From Pohlia nutans (lineage: Eukaryota; Streptophyta; Bryopsida; Bryales; Mniaceae): a stretch of DNA of 64,000 nt. The position numbers and the translations under genes were made by a program. How positions within the stretch are numbered: the first letter of the stretch is position 1; every line of letters starts with the position of its first letter. The stretch is taken from positions 22,930,336-22,994,335 of the forward strand of contig CM040091.1 of NCBI GenBank assembly GCA_022496805.1, in the 5' to 3' direction. Positions 26,029-36,769 of this stretch are shown here, piece after piece. The notes below the pieces were generated by a model. The model was not told the origin of the DNA, made no database searches, and saw only the letters and a program-made list of their open reading frames with translations.

Positions 26029-29000
26029 ATGGCGAAGGAGCGCGAGAAGAAGCGGAGGCTTGTGGAGGAGGATAAGCGGTTAGATGGAAACCAAAATGCA
26101 GGGGCCGGATTTGTTAGTTCAACCAAACGGGTCATTGCATGTGTGGGCGGTCCGCCAATGTCCCCAATCTTGAACAGCACGTCCAAGAGTAGGAGGATCG
26201 ATGAGATCACTACTCCGAATAAAGGCGCAGAAGGAGATCACTTGGAGGGGCGCGACAAAAGTCAGGCTATTCCCTCTCCATCAACGAAGCAGCCTACAGA
26301 AGACGTCGTTGCAGGGAAGAAAAAAAAAACTCGGCAATCAGCATCTGAGAGACAGCGTTTGCCAGCAAGAAGACACTCAGGCCGCAAGGAGAGAGCAGTT
26401 CTGAAGGAGGTAATGGGAGAGGTCCTTGCTATGGCGGGGGTGCTGAAGGCGGCAAAGAGCGCCAAGATTCCTAACAGTCAGCCAATCCTCACGAACACGC
26501 CGACTCCGAGTGCTCAACTGGCTGCCTTTGGTACACCCCCTCCTTCCCCCGCTAGTAATGTCCAAGGTCACGTGTATGTGTCTCCAAGCAATTCGCCGAG
26601 AAATGCGTCAGTCCTGTCGTCGTCTTCTTTGCCTCTGCACAATGTTCATGTCACTGGTCTCCCAATGTACACAAATGTACGGGTGGAGAGCCCAGATCTA
26701 ATAAGAGGACGTCCAGTGAAAACGCCTTTAGTTCCTCGCTGCCTAGTTCCAGACACAGTAGTGACAGTTAACGAGGACAAGAACCCTGTGCTAGAAAGAA
26801 GAAACAGCCTGCCAGTGCCCAATTGCGAAATTTCCAACCCCGTAGTGGCAGATTTTGCCGAACCAGATCCCCCAGTAACAGAACACACTACAGCAGTCAC
26901 TACTGACCCTGAAATTGCCAAAACACTGAGTAGAGGGCCAAAACTGACAAATGCAGACCCCATAGTGGTAGATCGCCCTACTGCAGAGCCATAAGTACCA
27001 ATACGTGGCTCTGCAGACCCTGTGCTGTCTAAACCAGCATCTCACACCGAAACTGCCAAATCCAATCCAGGAGACGTTCAAACAATCCCTGATATTGCAC
27101 CAAAAGACATAAGATATCTAATATCTTTTTTACCACCACATGAACGGGAGGCGTTCCTGTTCTCCCACCCCGAAGTAGAAGCGGTAACTGTAGGACCGTC
27201 AAATCTGCCAAGAAATGGTAGCCACACCTCTAGAAGCCTAGCAAGGACCCCGAGCCACTACTCTGAGAACTGAAAATCATTGCAAGTCATTCCAAATCCT
27301 TGGAATCCAGATCCCAAGAAGAAGGCTGAACTAGAAGCAGCCAGGGCTGACTATGAAAGAAGATGGAACCTTGGAGTGGAGAGGATTGAAGCTTTCAGTA
27401 GAAAGCGGAGAGCCGAGGAGGCCCTTGCCAGGCAGTCGCATCCTCCCCAACGCGGTCTTGGAGAAGAAGATCACCGGCAGAAGAGGACCATGGTGGAGGC
27501 CGAAGCAGGCCCAGCTGTGAACAAGAGCGCGGAGGATTTCTATATTGTGGAGACTGCCAAAGGTCCGGAGATAGCTATCGCTGGGTCCAAGAAACAGGGC
27601 GTGGGGCAAAACAAAGACGGGGAGGACCCTAAGGGCAAACACACCAAGAAAAAAAAGGAGAAGCGGAAGCGCGTGAAGAGTGGTGGGAAGACAACGGGAG
27701 GGGAGGACATAGAAGGGGAGGGAAGAGAAGAGCAGGAGAACCAGACAACGAAAAATGCGGTTGAAGCAGCAGTGGAAGGGGTGGCCTCCAAGTCTCCGGG
27801 CGCGATTGGCCAGCAAGCAGCAGGCGCATGCAGGGAACTACAGCCACCCCCGATTGACGAGGCACCCCCAATTGACGAGGCACCCCCAACTGAGCAGCCA
27901 CCCACGATTGACCAAGCACCTGCAGCCCCATGCAGCGAATTGGAGCGACCTCCGATTGACCTAGCAAAGTCCCCTAGCGCTGTGAAGCCGCGTCACAAGC
28001 ACAGACAAACGCGCCATGCAGGAAATTCCAGCGCGGGGTCTTCCAGAGCGACATCATCTCCTGGGAATCAGCCTAGCCCCGGCAGTCACTCGCATTGTCA
28101 AGCAGCAAGTGGATAGTCTGGGACAGAGGCTAGCTGGGGCCATCCAACGGATATTCCAGAATTCGAGGTAAACACATTGGCTGCGCCAACAGGTGCTTTT
28201 GGAGAGCATATGAAGACATATGCCTTTGAACAAGCCTCGAAAGAATTTCCGTGGCACAAAAACTGGAACCGTCAGTGTCCAGAATTGAAGGCTCGGTTTA
28301 CATTACTACTTCGGAAAGTTTATCCGGGACCTTGGGAGCCTAAGACTGTGCTCGCAGCAGTTGGTGGTAATCTGCGGGAGAGGAGGTGTAGGTTAAAAAA
28401 AAAATTTGAAACGTACATGAATTGGAAGGCTGTTCCAAGACCGACTGGGTGCTCGAGGGAGTCGTGGTTGAAGATTTACGAAGCAACCAAGGATGAGCAA
28501 AAGAAGAGAAAATCGGAATTGTGCAAAGCCGCCGCAAATGCGCGCATGGCGGAGGTGGGATGCAGTCATCGATGTGGTCTTGCAGGCTTGAAGGGCATTG
28601 GCGCTAGATATGTGAGTACCCCGTTACCACTAGTCAAATTTCTGTATGCAATTATAATGGATTACACGGCCTGCACTAGTCCTATTTGATTGCTTCCGGA
28701 ATGTGTCATGTAAAACCTTGTAGCGTGCATGTGCTCTTTATTGAAAGTCCCTGGGTGTTGTAATTGCTGCGCACTTGATAGATATGGGGTATTGCATGTG
28801 GTGTGGCGTTTCAAGTGCTGGGTGTTGTGTGTTGTCACAAAGTTGCATGCGATGGGGTGTTGGATGACATGACTTCGAAGGTTATTTTTCTGTATTTGTG
28901 GCATTGTGTGGTCAGTAGGTGTATGTTAAAATAATTCTAACGTAGTTATGGTTGACAACCTAGAAGTGTATTTAGTGCTTAACATTGAAGTATCCATAGA

Positions 29001-30312
29001 ACTACCTTACAGCTGCAATTTGTTATCCGTGACATAGTATACGGTATTTTTATATTCCCACAAGAAATAGGCTGTTCTAGAGCAGCTGAAGTTTCAGTCA
29101 AATGGGGCAAATATCTCCTTATTGTATGAACGACTGTGCCCACAGTTTGATACGTAGTCTGTGTCGCAGTTTCGGTGCGTAGTTGTACAAAGAAGAGGCT
29201 GCAACAAGATTTGTTTATGAAACGTAAATTTCTGCCATAAATGTGTAGACTGACAGTAGATACATGTGGTAACGCAGTGGAGTCATGTGGCTTGAACAAT
29301 ATCAGGTGGTCCTATATCATATCTATCCTAGTATATCCATCCTAATATGGGATATGTTGAAGTGACAGTTATTTGCAAAATATTTTTTATACTTCATTGA
29401 TGTTTCTTATCAGCTAGGGTGATGAGCATGTCGCAATCTGAAGCGTTTAGATTCTACCGGATGGCGAACTGTAGTATTTCACCCATAGCTCCATTAACTG
29501 AGTTGACATGGTTGACTAGAGATGGCCGGCGAGGAAATATTTGTGATGGGACATGACTAAATGTGTGATGTCTCCCCATCTTAGTAGTTAGTTCACTGCA
29601 AATTTGGGTAAGAACAGTGGGTAGGGGCTGTGGTGGGATTTTAGTCTCATGATAAACTGTGGGGGGTTTAAGGCTGAATACGTAGGTGTTTGTTTTGGAA
29701 TTGAAATAATGCTGGGGTTAAGGGTCGATTGGGTCAAGGGGAACCACCCATGGGCAGGGCTGTGGGCAGGGATTGTGCTATTGCAAAATGCTCATTTAAC
29801 ATTGCAAATTGGACTGTGGTGAGGGTCTGCCCCTGGACATGAAGAAGGAAGGAAACATATTGCAGATGAACATACAGTGTCACGTTAAGAAGTTAGTAAC
29901 GTACCGTACGTTTGATGTTGTGTTAGTGAGGTAGTACTATAATTCATGTTGCACGCATGGTTGCATTTGTGAAGTAATAGATTATGACTCGTGCATGGAT
30001 GTGGGTTTTCTGCATGTTTAGTTGGAGACCTTTAACCGAGAAGCCACTGATGAGGAGCTATCATATGGGAAGCACAATGGGTGGATTGCGCTTGAAGAAA
30101 GAGTGAATGAAGCGGCTTTGACGGGAAAAACGCCATGTAAGTCTAAGGAGAGTCCGAAGAAGGGTAAGGATGCAGTACAAGGGAAAGGTAAGGAGACTTT
30201 GAGCCTTCCATCAACCGAGCCATCCATTTCAGCCACTTCGAGAGAGAGTGAGGAAGCAAGTTATGAGGGCACAACATCGGATGAGGATGCCAATTGTGAC
30301 AGTTCGGAGTAG
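26029..30312 (+). pseudogene. TNPA/Transposase_24-like gene of element 1, with three stops
   Basis: Two exons, 26029-28611 and 30022-30312, join in phase 0 (TAT|GTGAGT and GTTTAG|TTG), giving a frame of 957 codons. The start is ATG GCG AAG at 26029, followed by a Lys/Arg-rich opening, a Pro/Ser/Thr-rich middle, a Lys-rich stretch (27640-27690) and short PPIDEAP repeats (about 27850-27960). The C-terminal part resembles the plant Ptta/En/Spm Transposase_24 region: aromatic FPWHKNW, CSRESWLKIYEATKDEQKKR, AAANARMAEVGCSHRCGL, then LETFNREATDEELSYGKHNGW. The frame is broken at 26992 (TAA), 27271 (TGA) and 28114 (TAG). Each is one C-to-T change from a Gln or Arg codon, and the frame is otherwise open throughout. 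In En/Spm the TNPA-type protein binds the subterminal repeats; here it is probably inactive unless the stops are bypassed. Confidence 0.75.
28612..30021 (+). other. Intron of the TNPA-like gene
   Basis: A 1.4-kb intron with donor TAT|GTGAGT at 28611/28612 and acceptor GTTTAG|TTGG at 30021/30022, both in phase 0. The interior shows no coding features. Composition drops back toward AT-rich, and GTGTTG-rich sequence is seen near 28750-28860. Confidence 0.5.
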
Positions 30313-31470
30313 ATATGGTAGAATGAGTTGCTTTCATTCTCGATGATGGATATGTTGCATGTTATAGTCATGGGTGCAATGTAGCATGTAATGTCATAGT
30401 TGTACACATTGTACAAATACGTCTTGTTCAATGTATAGTATAGGGAATGGACTAGGGAGTCAACCATGAAAAACTTCAGTAATTATTTAGCATAAGTATG
30501 CGGCATTGAAGTGTTTTTGACAAACTTGGACATATTTTCTGTACTCCTACACACAAAGTGTGAAAGACATGCATTGAACATTATGCAGTAGTGCCAAAAG
30601 TAAGGCATTTTATAATTTTATACAGTCGTTTCCTTATACATCTTATTGTATGTCGTTACCATTCATGGATGCAATTCTATATTACATGGGTTTTGAATGT
30701 TGAAATCAGCCTAACCATTTTTTCTTTAAATACTACTGAAACGAGCTTTTAAACTGCACCATACAATTCATTCATCCATTCAGACATGGATGGGGAAAGA
30801 AAGACCTACATTAGTAGTCCACTAAATATTTAATAGGAAACATTATATTGTCACATTTGGAAATTGAGACTCCAAAGCCTCCAATGAGAGAGGCCCAGGG
30901 CAGTCTAACAATGGCACGAATAAACTTGCTTACGTGACGTGGCTGGAAACCCCAACCCAACAAAGAAATACACGTGGCATTGACAAATCATGGAGTACCT
31001 AGGAAATGACGGATCGCCTTAATTTGACGTGAAATTGGAACCAAATATAGTCACGTAAATCCATTTAGACCCCTACAAGAGTGATACGTGGCAAACCCTA
31101 AACCGTCACTTTGTGAATAAGTCAACGTTACTTCTATCTTCAGAAATGGGAAAAAATTTCACGTCCAACAATTACTATCCACGAGGAGTGAATAGTTACT
31201 GTAAATAACACATAGTAATGTTTTAGTTACAATTACTTTTCACATAATGTAGTTGAAAAATAAATACCAGTCGGTTTTTGTCAGCTGTAATTTTTGGAAT
31301 GTAAAAAGCATATGGAGTAAGTAATTTTTAGATGTAAAACATGTGTGCTTGATAGTAAGTGTTAAAATGGACCAATGTTGAAAATAGATAAGTGGGGCCC
31401 CATTCATCATGTCAGGAACCTAAAAGAGCTGTGTTCTCAAAGCAAAAAAGAGCCCGCAACAAAAGTTGCA
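30313..31470. other. 3' flank of the TNPA-like gene inside element 1
   Basis: AT-rich sequence between the TNPA-like stop codon and the right subterminal repeats. No gene is seen. It probably contains the 3' untranslated region and polyadenylation signals; AATAAA-like sequences are too common in this background to single one out. Confidence 0.35.
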
Positions 31471-31623
31471 AATGCATGTTCCTAAACGTTGCTGCGTTAC
31501 AGCAACGTTTACAGAGTTGTCAGAACAACGTTTATTCAGCCCCCGGGGCTCAGCCATCCTAATGTTAAAAGCAACGTTTGTAGTGTTGCTGACCCCCCCC
31601 CCCCCCCCCCCTTTCTAGTAGTG
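31471..31623. repeat. Right terminus of element 1 with C19 tract and subterminal repeats
   Basis: Reading toward the right tip: AACGTTGCTGCG, AGCAACGTTTACAG, AACAACGTTTATTC, AGCAACGTTTGTAG, GTTGCTGA, then 19 C (31593-31611), TTTC and TAGTAGTG. The same GCAACGTTT units and homopolymer occur in mirror image at the left end, which defines this as the other end of one element. Confidence 0.75.
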
Positions 31624-31701
31624 TTATACTTTTCTTTTGCTGTTTTACGAGCAGGTGAGTCAACATTAAACTTGTGAATAAGCAGCTTTAAGCACCAAGA
31701 G

Positions 31702-31939
31702 CTTAAAGTGGATTCACTGTGTGTTTGTGTGTGTATTCTGTGTGTAATGAAACACACAAGGAATTTGTAAAGAGTCCACAAGAAAGAACAAAGACACACA
31801 CGGAAAATTGAGACATACACAGGGAAAACTGAGTGTTCCCTGTGTCTCAGTTTTTCTTGTGTGCCTTCGTTCTTTCCTGTGGACTCTTTACAAATTCCTT
31901 GTGTATATAGGGAAAACGTCACAAGGAATCCACTTTAAA
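31702..31939. mobile_element. Foldback MITE in the terpene synthase intron
   Basis: About 238 bp with outer arms CTTAAAGTGGATTC and GAATCCACTTTAAA. Inner arms pair as well: GGAATTTGTAAAGAGTCCAC against GTGGACTCTTTACAAATTCC, and CACAGGGAAAACTGAG near the loop. It belongs to the original intron sequence to the right of the CACTA insertion. No coding capacity. Confidence 0.75.
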
Positions 31940-32105
31940 CTTCCTGTGAAGACTCGGTGGGAAAAGCGAGACTCCCAGGGAAATCACACAGGGAATTGCA
32001 TGAGACCCTGGTTAAATAATCATACTATTCTCTGAAATTGTGACTATTAACTATAATTACTTGACAGCCATAACTATTATAATCGGACTGTTGAGCATGT
32101 ACATA

Positions 32106-32445
32106 TAGGGGTTGTCACATCTCGATCTTCCCAGAAGTTTGGTTCTGTAGAGATTGAGAATCTTGGGAGAAAAACGTGGAGCCAGTTGTGGCCATTCTAA
32201 ATGAAGAAGCTAGGTGTAACTCCCCTTCAGACCATGTGAAGAATGAGAATGTATTGTACAGAGCTCTTGTTGATCCTCACCATTACTCAATCTTCATTTC
32301 CATTCTTCATCTCTGAACTGTTTGGAGGAGAAGAATGAAACTTCTCAATCTTCACAGAATGGACCCTCCACAATTCAAGGAGAATGTATCACTTATGTAT
32401 TCTCTAAAGATTGAGAATGGGAAGTCAGAGGTGTGACAGCCTCTA
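32106..32445. mobile_element. MITE with TAGGGGTTGTC ends, second copy
   Basis: A 340-bp relative of the element at 2387-2713, starting TAGGGGTTGTCACATCTC and ending GGTGTGACAGCCTCTA. It shares the internal ATTCTCAATCTTC-type segments. It ends 45 bp from the splice donor of terpene synthase exon 1, so any transcriptional or splicing signal it carries would act close to that junction. Confidence 0.7.
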
Positions 32446-32489
32446 GTGTGTGAGTGTGTCTCTTCATGTTTCTATTTTTCCTACATCAC

Positions 32490-33527
32490 CTTCACGAGGT
32501 TACACGGATTGTCGGGCTCCTCCATGCTCTCCTTCACGTACGAGAACACGTCGTTCACAAAAACCATGTGCAGGATGGCCCTGTCATGCAGCTGCACGAA
32601 GATGGGGTGCGTCCGAACCGCGTTCGGCAGGTACACATTCATCGAGTACTCCAGAAGCAGCACACCCCAGTACGACCCGCCGTTGCGGCGGCGTGCGACG
32701 GTGTAGGCCTCCACGTCCTGGTACTGGCGGAACCGGCGCTCGCGGTAGTCGATTTCGCAGGCGACGTTCGCTTCGAAGAACGTGAGCAGTGCCGCGGATA
32801 ATTCCTTAAACCACTCGGGGTTGGAAAGCCGTCGCATAACCTCGCCACATTCCCACATCAGCCCCTCGATTGAAACCGCATTCTCCTTCAGCGGCGCGTC
32901 CCGGTCGAAGAGGAGCCACAGGTGGCGCAGAAACGCCAGGATGGTCTCGGGGCTCTCTTTCACGCTGCCATGGATGCCGAATTCTTCCAGCTGCGAGTCC
33001 TTGGGACAGTCGAAGAAGATGTCGTCCAGCATAAACGTCATAGTTATGATAAACGAGATTCCCACGAATCGGTCTAGGCTGACGACCTGGCTGTAATCGA
33101 AGGAGCTCAACAAGATGCCTGGAGGGATCCAGAGTTTCAGCGAGGGAGTCTTCCAGCGTTCGGCAACTTCTAGCAGTTGCCTCTGGGTTTCGGCCTCCCA
33201 AGCGCTGGCTCGAGCTAGCGGCGGAAGACCCACGACGTTGACCAGGGACGGAATCAGAGGCGGCAGTTCAGTGACCGTCACATTTTTCGATGGTAACTTG
33301 TCATACTCTGAGTCAGGAACGGCTGATAACGCGTTGAAATCTGTCGCTCGATCGGTCGATGAGGCTCCCGTTGAGCACCGAACCTGAATTCGTCGACAAG
33401 CTCCAGACTGCAAGTGGCCCGCCTGCAGAACATGAATCCTGAAACCACGGTCCGAAGCCGACAGAGTGTGATGAGGGACACACTTCTGGCTGAATCGAGC
33501 AAGTGAGCATGACAGACCGAGCGCCAT
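32490..33527 (-). CDS. Terpene synthase (MTPSL family), first exon
   Basis: Microbial terpene synthase-like enzymes ionise prenyl diphosphates to make mono- or sesquiterpenes using a trinuclear magnesium site. This 346-codon exon starts ATG GCG CTC at 33527. The first 50 or so residues are rich in Ser, Arg and His with few acids, compatible with a plastid transit peptide. The aspartate-rich motif DDIFFD lies at residues 168-173 and the NSE motif NDVFSYVKE at 325-333; both are complete. Other family marks include the Arg/Tyr-rich YRERRFRQYQDVEAYTVARR region before the NSE helix. The exon ends NLVK at a phase-0 donor, and the frame would run into a stop after two more codons, so splicing to 12540 is required. 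Substrate and product cannot be read from sequence. A TATA box lies upstream at 33881-33888. Confidence 0.9.
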
Positions 33528-33880
33528 TTCGTCAGGGAGCCTCCAGGGTCGATATATCTGTACGTGTCGAGTATGTCTATTGACAGTGAATCAGATCCGA
33601 GAGCGAGTGACTGATTGATCCTAATTATAAGTATGTCTTTGCTTGCTTGCTTTAATTCCCTGACTTGAAAATAATGATAGATCTATCCTACCGGATGTAA
33701 TGCTATGATCCGTGACCTCTGAATTCTTCTAATAAGTACGATGGACGCTTCACGACTGCTAGCTAAATTAAGTCTAACCGCCTGAGTGAGCGTGCATGTC
33801 GATCAGGGATTCAGGTGTCGTCAATCAGGATGCTGAATGATCTGGTTTTCTGAACTCTGAGTTGTAGAGGGGCAGTGCAG
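33528..33880 (-). other. 5' leader region of the terpene synthase gene
   Basis: About 350 bp between the TATA box and the start codon. With initiation about 30 bp downstream of the TATA box, some 320 nt would be untranslated leader. No long upstream ORF or other structure stands out. An intron in the leader cannot be excluded. Confidence 0.4.
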
Positions 33881-33888
33881 CTTTTATA
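33881..33888 (-). promoter_or_regulatory. TATA box of the terpene synthase gene
   Basis: The minus strand reads CAATATAAAAGCTGCACTGCCCC, a good TATAAAAG core followed by a GC-richer initiation region. It lies about 355 bp upstream of the ATG, and a CACTA MITE begins 22 bp further upstream. Confidence 0.55.
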
Positions 33889-33909
33889 TTGCAGATCGAG
33901 GTTTCAAGA

Positions 33910-34040
33910 CACTAGCAGAAAAGTGGGACTTGTACACTGAGCATGTTTACTCAGATGTGACCAAACTCACTCAAATGTGGCCAAATTCACTCAGAAGCCC
34001 ACTCCAGGCTGAGTGAACAAGTCCCTGTTTTCTTCTTGTG
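33910..34040. mobile_element. CACTA MITE abutting the terpene synthase TATA box
   Basis: A 131-bp element starting CACTAGCAGAAAAGTGGGAC and, inverted from the right end, CACAAGAAGAAAACAGGGAC. The interior repeats CTCAGATGTGACCAAACTCACTCAAATGTGGCC. An inverted copy lies at 39789-39919. Its position places its sequence immediately upstream of the core promoter. Confidence 0.8.
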
Positions 34041-34154
34041 AGAACACATATACATTCGGGGATGAATAGAGAATCTCCCACAAAAAGTTAGACTTGACTA
34101 TTTTGGTGCCATTTTGACACCAAACTGACCAAAGGCCGCATATAGGTCATTTTA

Positions 34155-34525
34155 GGGCCACTTCACACCATGGCCGTCCAAGTCGAGAGGCTGTGGGATT
34201 GAGAGTCCAAACTTTGTTGAGAGTCCAAAGAAATCTATTGAAAATAGGCAATAAAATATAGTTTTCATTTTTTATGAAAAAAACTCGACGGCCTCTCGAT
34301 CATAGTTTGGATCTTGCAAAATGTAGGACCCAAACTTCCTCTCGAGAGGCCGTCACCTTGGTCAAAAAGTGCTGCCATGTAAGCATTTTGAAGGTCCATG
34401 GCCTTTGGACTTTGCTACTTTGGCCTATAGTGTGAAGGGTCAAGAGGCCGAAACCATGGTTTCTTGCAATTTCATTGGTGGAAATCGACGGCCTCTAGAC
34501 CTTCGGCCATAGTGTGAAGCGGCCC
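34155..34525. mobile_element. PIF/Harbinger-like (Tourist) MITE, copy 1
   Basis: A 371-bp element with ends GGGCCACTTCACACCATGGC and, inverted, GGGCCGCTTCACACTATGGC, flanked by the duplication TTA on both sides (34152-34154 and 34526-34528). A three-base TTA duplication and GGGCC-starting ends fit the PIF/Harbinger group. The interior repeats GAGAGGCCGTCGA-like segments in both orientations. A second copy, also flanked by TTA, is at 62774-63133. Confidence 0.82.
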
Positions 34526-34790
34526 TTATTGTCATTTTATTCATACTAGGTTGGTATGGAGGTTGGCACCAAATTTATCTTAATTGCATTTCAATGCACC
34601 ATCATGATTGGCACCAAGTTCACATGCCTTGAAGTTCCTGAGGCTCCCACAGAAAAGGCCGCAGGTGCATATTTTTTCTCATCGCAAGGAATGTAGTTCT
34701 AGCTTTTTACCTGGAAGTTTCGGGAAAAAAAAATTGTTTTTGTGCTTTTTTTGCAAAATTATTAGATCTTCCGGTTAAATCTAGTGGAAC

Positions 34791-36769
34791 ATTAGGAAAA
34801 TATTGAACCCTCTAGAAGCCCACTAGAGCTCCTCAAAAGGGACCTCAATTAGTTTTAAAAAATGTAATTCTCATGAAAAATGCCAAGACTATTCCCCTAT
34901 ATCCACCCACCCAACAAGCAAAATGCAATGATGATAAGATGGCCATGGGCAATTCCCATTGGCCATTCAAATTGGGTACAAGATAGTCATACAAGGTAGA
35001 GACACTTTACACACACGTTTGTTGTATCCATCTCTAAGCTTAATACATTTTAACAATGTCAAAAACTAAAGGGCTCTTAGAGGAATCATTGTTTTGCTAA
35101 TGGTAATAAACGTGATGGAGATGATATCAGACTTCAACGTACTGATGGACAATGAACAAATTAATTGCAACCTTTTGCTTGGCTGCATCTTGTACAATTT
35201 TTCATCTATCTAAATTTCTCTTGGTTCTTGTGCTAGCTGACTATCATTTGTAAACTATGGATCTTCAAAATAAGATATTGTGATTTTTTGAAAAACAATA
35301 CAATTGGTTTATGTCAAGTTTCATATTTAGTTCAGAAAGTGAGGTCTATCTTAACCCCTAAAGGACCATGCTCATTCCTAAAATTTTATCACTTTCTTGT
35401 GATGCTTTCAAAAAGGCAATTGTATCTCTTGATTGGTATTCATGTAGAGAACTTCACCGTTGAAACTCCAAGAGGACTTAGTCAGGAGATTGTACATCAA
35501 TTTTTAGAAAAATCTACCGTATACATTACATGATTATAAGGTTTGATCATAAGTTGTTTTCTAAAAAATTTGAACAAAACCAACAGGTCATTCATTGCAA
35601 GCATTCTCATAAACTTAAAAACCATGATTAGTGTTTGGAAGTTTTGGAGCACACAAAAGATGTACTATATCTAGGTGCTCACAAAAAATGGTGTTCTAAA
35701 ACTAAATACAACAACAATGATTGATTCTCAAAGATTTATGTTTGAATGAAGTAACTTGTTGGTGACTCGTTGAGCCGGTGTTTGTGATTGTTATTAACTT
35801 TCACATTGCAATTTTTTTTAGAGAATTCAAATATATATTTGGAATATTCCAAAATAATATAAAATATGTAGAAAAGATTCCAATTATTGTGAAAAGATTC
35901 CATTTTAAATATATTTAAACATTTTCCGTAGTTATTATATAGTATTAATGATGCAGTAATGGAAAATATTTTACATATTGTACACTTTTTTTTTTTGACA
36001 TCCAAGTGTGAAAACGCCCTCCAAGTCATCAACCGCCCTAACTACTTTGTCCCAAGTTTACCTACGTTGATGTTTTAGTTTTTTCCCAATGAATCAATCA
36101 ACGTAATTGCAAATCTTAAAGGATTTTTGTGTTCTTGTAACAAACATTTTCAATTCTCTAGTTAACATTGAGTCAAAATTATGAAATCCAAACAAGTTAT
36201 TAAAGTAATGAAATTATTCGTGGACACAATGTGTCCACCTGATCCTTTAGGGATTAAACAAGATTTTCAAAAATAAGTAGGATCAAATAATGAAAACCAT
36301 ACCATCTCACTGTAGTGCATGTTATTCCAATTTCATTACAACATTTTTTAACTTTTTTGTGTTAATTTGAGATTTTTATTTAAATTTCAAGAGAAAAACT
36401 TGCACAACTAGTATAAAAATATTAATAAAAAAGCATGATGAATTCAACCATACACATTAGCAAAATAATGAGTCTTCTAAGAGCCCTTCAGTTTTTGACA
36501 TTGTTAAAATGTATTAAGCTTAGGGCTAGGTACAACAAACGTGTGTATGAAGTGTCTCTATTTTGTATGACTATCTTGTACCCAGCTTGAATGGCCAATG
36601 GGAATTGCCCACAACCATCTTATCATCATTGCAGCCATCTTGCTTCTTGAGTGGGCGGATATAGGGGAATAGTCTTGGCATTTTTCATAAGAAGTACATT
36701 TTGAAAAGCTAATTGAGGTCCCTTTCAAGGAGCTCTAGGGGCTTCTAGAAGGTTCAAAATTTTCCTAAT
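34791..36769. repeat. 2-kb inverted repeat with about 300-bp arms
   Basis: The left arm, 34791-35085 (starting ATTAGGAAAATATTGAACCC), is repeated in reverse at 36472-36769. Phrases shared include CTTGGCATTTTTCAT, GGCCAATGGGAATTGCCC and TTGACATTGTTAAAATGTATTAAGC on the complementary strand. The centre contains an inverted relative of the interior of MITE A (5065-5604), itself split by the TTAA element at 35355-36253. The whole looks like nested insertions inside an old foldback or long-TIR element. Confidence 0.7.
35355..36253. mobile_element. piggyBac-like TTAA element nested in the 2-kb inverted repeat
   Basis: An 899-bp element flanked by TTAA at 35351-35354 and 36254-36257. Ends read CCCCTAAAGGACCATG and, inverted, TCCCTAAAGGATCAGG. 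The interior is AT-rich and noncoding. It interrupts sequence related to MITE A, which dates it as the younger insertion. Confidence 0.65.

Larger units (their letters stand above)
12581..31623. mobile_element. Element 1: about 19-kb CACTA (En/Spm-type) transposon
   Basis: The left tip reads CACTAGTTTATTCG and the right tip, inverted, CACTACTAGAAAG. Both are followed by a long G run (22 at the left, 19 at the right) and then TCAGCAACG or TCAGCAACAC. The 3 bp outside are TGA at the left and TTA at the right, so the duplication is one mismatch from perfect. GCAACGTT or AAACGTTGC motifs recur in both subterminal regions. Inside are a minus-strand TNP2 transposase gene (15718-23058) and a plus-strand TNPA-like gene (26029-30312), divergent around about 3 kb. 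This differs from the co-directional overlapping TNPA/TNPD layout of classical En/Spm. The element lies wholly within the terpene synthase intron. Confidence 0.85.
12541..32489 (-). other. 19.9-kb terpene synthase intron filled by a CACTA element
   Basis: The donor is AAG|GTGATG at 32490/32489 and the acceptor is TTATCAG|GTG at 12541/12540; both are phase 0. Of the 19,949 bp, 19,043 belong to a CACTA element, leaving about 906 bp of original intron. That remainder holds two further small elements (31702-31939 and 32106-32445). The exon sequence repeats GTGATG at both junctions, so the exact cut could shift by a few bases without changing the protein much. Confidence 0.75.

Noticed and set aside
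32446..33387. Plus-strand frames of 86-115 codons
   Set aside because: Antisense shadows of terpene synthase exon 1.
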